Of a DNA stretch of 8,553 nt, positions 6,131 through 8,553 are shown piece after piece. How positions within the stretch are numbered: the first letter of the stretch is position 1; every line of letters begins with the position of its first letter. The notes beneath the pieces are model-generated. The model did no database searches. It was not told where the DNA came from and saw only the letters and a list, made by a program, of their open reading frames with translations. Position numbers and translations under genes: made by a program. The DNA comes from RGIG4608 sp045637205 (lineage in GTDB: Bacteria; Bacillota; Clostridia; Oscillospirales; CAG-272): the NCBI GenBank assembly GCA_045637205.1, contig JAZTYY010000065.1, forward strand, positions 1 to 8,553, read 5' to 3'.

Positions 6131-6883
6131 ATGAAAAAATTGGTTAGCTTATTACTTCTTATTTGTACAATTTGCCCGTTGCTAATTTCCTGCGACGTTG
6201 ACGACAACGAGCAAATGAAGAAGGACTTTCTTTCATTTTACGGTGAGGAAGGAATGACGGTTGATGACGTTATTATTGAGTTTGATGCAGGAGTATATAA
6301 CGACACAAGAATAGTAATGCTTGATGCCGGCAAGCACGAGCAGTATGAACACGTTGTTACCTATGGTGATAACATCTCATTTACCTACTATGACACAAAC
6401 GTGATATATGCTTATAAATTTGGGTTCTTCTTCCCACTCGATATGGCGCTAGCATTTGACTTTATCACAGAAGAGCATATGGAACTCATTGCATTTAAAT
6501 ACAATCAAACAATTACATGCTATGATGACGTGCTTGACGATTACGATTACGACAAATGCGAAATTGACTTGTCTTTGTACAAAACATATGACCCAAACCT
6601 TCAAACCAACGTGGTTTTGGTATCAATCGACAAACGACTTATTGATGGTACAAAGATTGCCGATCAGCAACGGCTCGTTGATTATGTCAACTCTTCCGTG
6701 GGCTCGAACATAGTAAGATCAATTGGAAATAATGTTTACGGAGACGCCCAATCCACAACGTACAAGGTGTTTATTGAGGATCGCGGAGTTGAAGGATTGC
6801 TTGAAATTATCAACCAGCTTTCAAAGGTACCCGGTATAGTAAAAATTGAGTGCTATAACAGATCACATCACACAAGATTCTAA
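6131..6883 (+). CDS. Unrecognised lipoprotein
   Basis: A 250-residue protein with a type II signal peptide: MKK, a hydrophobic run at residues 4-19 and the lipobox L-I-S-C with the lipidated cysteine at 21. It is expected on the outer face of the membrane. The mature part has an acidic stretch (DDVLDDYDYD, 132-141) and aromatic-rich strands (ISFTYYDTNVIYAYKFGFFF, 82-101). Its C-terminal region near 211-241 (YKVFIEDRG, a helix, then PGIVKIECY) has a beta-alpha-beta look. I cannot assign a family or role. The start is ATG 6131, which lies 8 bases after AAAGGAGG (6115-6122) and begins a proper signal sequence; the frame is open back to a GTG at 6044, which lacks both. The gene stands alone behind a structured leader and ends at the terminator at 6892. 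Confidence 0.88.
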   Translation: MKKLVSLLLLICTICPLLISCDVDDNEQMKKDFLSFYGEEGMTVDDVIIEFDAGVYNDTRIVMLDAGKHEQYEHVVTYGDNISFTYYDTNVIYAYKFGFFFPLDMALAFDFITEEHMELIAFKYNQTITCYDDVLDDYDYDKCEIDLSLYKTYDPNLQTNVVLVSIDKRLIDGTKIADQQRLVDYVNSSVGSNIVRSIGNNVYGDAQSTTYKVFIEDRGVEGLLEIINQLSKVPGIVKIECYNRSHHTRF

Positions 6884-6891
6884 TAAAAAGC

Positions 6892-6923
6892 AAAAAGGAG
6901 CTCATTTGAGCTCCTTTTTTATT
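6892..6923. terminator. Bidirectional terminator, lipoprotein and acyltransferase genes
   Basis: A 12-bp stem, AAAAAGGAGCTC (6892-6903) with GAGCTCCTTTTT (6908-6919), closes on the loop ATTT. T-runs follow in both directions (the A-run on the left is a T-run on the minus strand). It sits between the lipoprotein stop (6883) and the acyltransferase stop (6924). Confidence 0.92.
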
Positions 6924-8222
6924 TTATTCAGCCTTTGTCGCTTCTTTTCTTGCTTTTTTCTTTTCTTCAATCAATTTAAAGATTTCTTCAGCCGCAAGAC
7001 GTGACTTGCCAACAACGTGCTTATCTTCCTTTGGCATTGCAAAATAAAGCGCGCGATTGTTACCCATGCCAATTACGTCGCCAAGCGTGTACCAATGGAA
7101 TGCTGCCTCGACAGTATACATTGATTTTGAAGACTGACGGTAGTCAATTCGTCCGTCACAGCCCGTAAGGTGCAAGCCCTCAATATTGTGCTCAACTCTT
7201 CCCTCGCCAACGCGATAAACGTCCTTTGTGTTGACAATCATAAAGATGTCACAGGGAACGTCAAATGAATAAGTACCTGCAATAACCTCTTCTCTTATGC
7301 ACTTTCTTTGCCAAGCATACCAATCGGGAATATGGTCGAAATAGTCCTCGCCCTCAGCAGCCTTCAAATAGCCAAGCTCGGTAAGCTCCCAAACCTTGCC
7401 GCATTCGTGACAGGTGAGGTGAATTCCCTTGCCCTCCATCTTTCCCTCTTTTTGACAGTGGGGACATTTATATAACACACTTTCAAGTCCGTCCGCACGG
7501 AACGGCTCGTCAATAACGATCTTGTTTTCCTTTTGCCAACGGTATTGGTCAAATGAAAATTCTCTATCAATAACGGCCTGAATTTCTTCGACGCTCATGG
7601 ACTTAATTTGCTCAGGAGAAAGAACGTATCTCATCTCAGCCGAAACCTTGAGATCACGATTCTGTAATTTGTTATACATCGGGTCGCGAAGATATGAGCC
7701 GAACGTTTCGATCATAACAAACGGAACGCCAAGCATCTTGATAAATTTGGCAAGAGATGACGGAAGGGTTGTTGTTGTGCCGTCATATGTATATGCTGCC
7801 TCAGGAAACATAAGCACGGAGCATTTGTTTTCGGTTATGCAATATTTAATGTCCCTGATAAGCTGAAGGTCAGCAATAAACTTTCTTGTCGGAAAACAAC
7901 CGATTTGCTTCATTATCCAGTCAAGTCCAACAAAGGAGTCAAGTGTTGCCACAGTGTTGAATTTTCTTGGGAAAAGCATTGAATATGCAATTTCAAAATC
8001 AAGAAAGCTTGAATGGTTCATCAATATAAGCGCCTGCTCATCCTTGCCGAGCTTTTCCATTCCCACCTCACGATAAGAAAAATGAGTTTGCTTAAGCGCG
8101 GGCTGGGAGATGAGCTTTGTAAGTACTCTCCAAAAAAGTGCGGGCTTTTTAGGATTAAAGTGCTTGGGGGTTTTCATTGCCATTACTTCATCGTAATCGC
8201 GAACAACGTTTTTGATTTTCAT
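6924..8222 (-). CDS. PlsC-type acyltransferase with zinc-ribbon insert
   Basis: A 432-residue protein. The N-terminal part carries the marks of lysophospholipid (1-acylglycerol-3-phosphate) acyltransferases: the catalytic HX4D motif N69-H70-S-S-F-L-D75, a FPEAAYTYDG block (139-148) in place of the usual FPEGTRS, and a GVPFVM strand (165-170). Such enzymes move a fatty acyl group onto a lysophospholipid at the inner face of the membrane. After residue 250 it is unusual: two CxxC pairs (C253/C256 and C271/C274) form a probable zinc ribbon. About 155 further residues of unknown fold follow, ending in a lysine-rich helix. Ordinary PlsC proteins are about 200-250 residues. I start it at ATG 8222; AAAGG (8235-8239) is rather far, 12 bases. 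Upstream in-frame starts, including ATG 8261, overlap or precede the promoter. Substrate unproven. Confidence 0.88.
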   Translation of the reverse strand: MKIKNVVRDYDEVMAMKTPKHFNPKKPALFWRVLTKLISQPALKQTHFSYREVGMEKLGKDEQALILMNHSSFLDFEIAYSMLFPRKFNTVATLDSFVGLDWIMKQIGCFPTRKFIADLQLIRDIKYCITENKCSVLMFPEAAYTYDGTTTTLPSSLAKFIKMLGVPFVMIETFGSYLRDPMYNKLQNRDLKVSAEMRYVLSPEQIKSMSVEEIQAVIDREFSFDQYRWQKENKIVIDEPFRADGLESVLYKCPHCQKEGKMEGKGIHLTCHECGKVWELTELGYLKAAEGEDYFDHIPDWYAWQRKCIREEVIAGTYSFDVPCDIFMIVNTKDVYRVGEGRVEHNIEGLHLTGCDGRIDYRQSSKSMYTVEAAFHWYTLGDVIGMGNNRALYFAMPKEDKHVVGKSRLAAEEIFKLIEEKKKARKEATKAE

Positions 8223-8261
8223 AAATTTTTCCAACCTTTGTTTATTTGGTTTTATGAACAT

Positions 8262-8290
8262 AGTATAACACCTTTTTTTCACTTTTGCAA
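8262..8290 (-). promoter_or_regulatory. Extended -10 promoter of the acyltransferase gene
   Basis: Read on the minus strand: TTGCAA (8285-8290), a 17-base spacer ending in TGT, and TATACT (8262-8267). The TGn makes an extended -10. Start near 8255, giving a leader of about 33 bases to ATG 8222. This promoter rules out the upstream ATG at 8261, which overlaps the -10 region. The right-end repeat begins only about 15 bases upstream of the -35 box. Confidence 0.7.
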
Positions 8291-8305
8291 GGATTTTTTC
8301 ATATA

Positions 8306-8546
8306 TTGATAGCAAAACAAGTTTTGACCTTCAAATTTTGATTTGTCGGGATGTTCGCACTTACTTTTAGCGATTGTTTCGTCCACCTTTTTAAAGGTGG
8401 CTCTCCACGAGTAGTGGCGCGGGTACGGGGCGCGTAGCCCTGTATTCGCCGTTTCTTTTGTTAGCTTTTCTTTGCGGCTCTTTTTGCCAAAGAAAAGCGG
8501 CTAAATGGTTTTGCTATCAAAACGGTTATAACGCTTTTTCTTTTGA
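8306..8546 (-). repeat. Interspersed non-coding repeat, right copy (inverted)
   Basis: The reverse complement of about 8416-8546 matches 1-133 at the other end of the window. The 11-bp stem is the same (8464-8474 with 8488-8498), as is the GGGC/GCCC hairpin (8428-8431 with 8437-8440). Two more hairpins are seen here: CCACCTTT/AAAGGTGG (8383-8390 with 8393-8400) and CCAC/GTGG (8405-8408 with 8414-8417). TTGATAGCAAAA (8306-8317) and its exact inverse TTTTGCTATCAA (8509-8520) bracket 215 bases. Homology to the left copy runs outward past 8520 to 8546, so these may be internal motifs rather than true ends. No gene is seen from 8316 to the window end. Confidence 0.8.
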
Positions 8547-8553
8547 AGCAAGA

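Noticed and set aside
8259..8261. Upstream ATG of the acyltransferase gene, preceded by AAGGTG
   Set aside because: It overlaps the -10 region of the extended -10 promoter at 8262-8290 and lies upstream of the expected transcription start.

Overview
The window looks like chromosomal DNA from an anaerobic, low-GC Gram-positive bacterium of the Clostridia type. The signs are strong AGGAGG-type ribosome binding sites, textbook sigma-A promoters, short GC hairpin plus T-run terminators, a lipobox lipoprotein, a rubrerythrin and a formate--tetrahydrofolate ligase. Species cannot be told from the sequence. Both ends carry copies of the same non-coding repeat in opposite orientation, so the window may be a metagenomic contig whose assembly stopped at a repeat (inference).

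Layout. (1) 1-237: left repeat copy. (2) 281-1479, plus strand: a sigma-A promoter, rubrerythrin, then a GNAT acetyltransferase 54 bases later, ended by a hairpin at 1491-1518. (3) 1528-5856, minus strand: a four-gene transcription unit read from a consensus promoter at 5828-5856. Its genes are fhs, a 72-residue two-helix membrane protein, an exported protein and an eight-helix membrane protein, with gaps of 9, 33 and 1 bases. A 138-base palindromic MITE-like element lies in its leader, between promoter and fhs. (4) 5888-6919, plus strand: a divergent promoter, a roughly 200-base structured leader with an early terminator-like hairpin, and a lipoprotein gene, closed by a bidirectional terminator. 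(5) 6924-8290, minus strand: a PlsC-type acyltransferase with a zinc-ribbon-like insert and its own promoter. (6) 8306-8546: right repeat copy.

Function. Rubrerythrin detoxifies peroxide in anaerobes. Fhs feeds formate into one-carbon folate metabolism. The acyltransferase probably acts in membrane lipid synthesis. Three proteins of the fhs unit and the lipoprotein are not recognised; all four are predicted to be membrane-bound, exported or surface-anchored.

No defence system, CRISPR array, tRNA, rRNA, phage gene or transposase gene was found. The most unusual signals are non-coding: the paired end repeats, the palindrome inside the fhs leader, and the lipoprotein leader, in which an upstream 10-base segment is perfectly complementary to the core of the terminator hairpin. 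Among the genes, the coupling of fhs to three unknown envelope proteins is the most notable.
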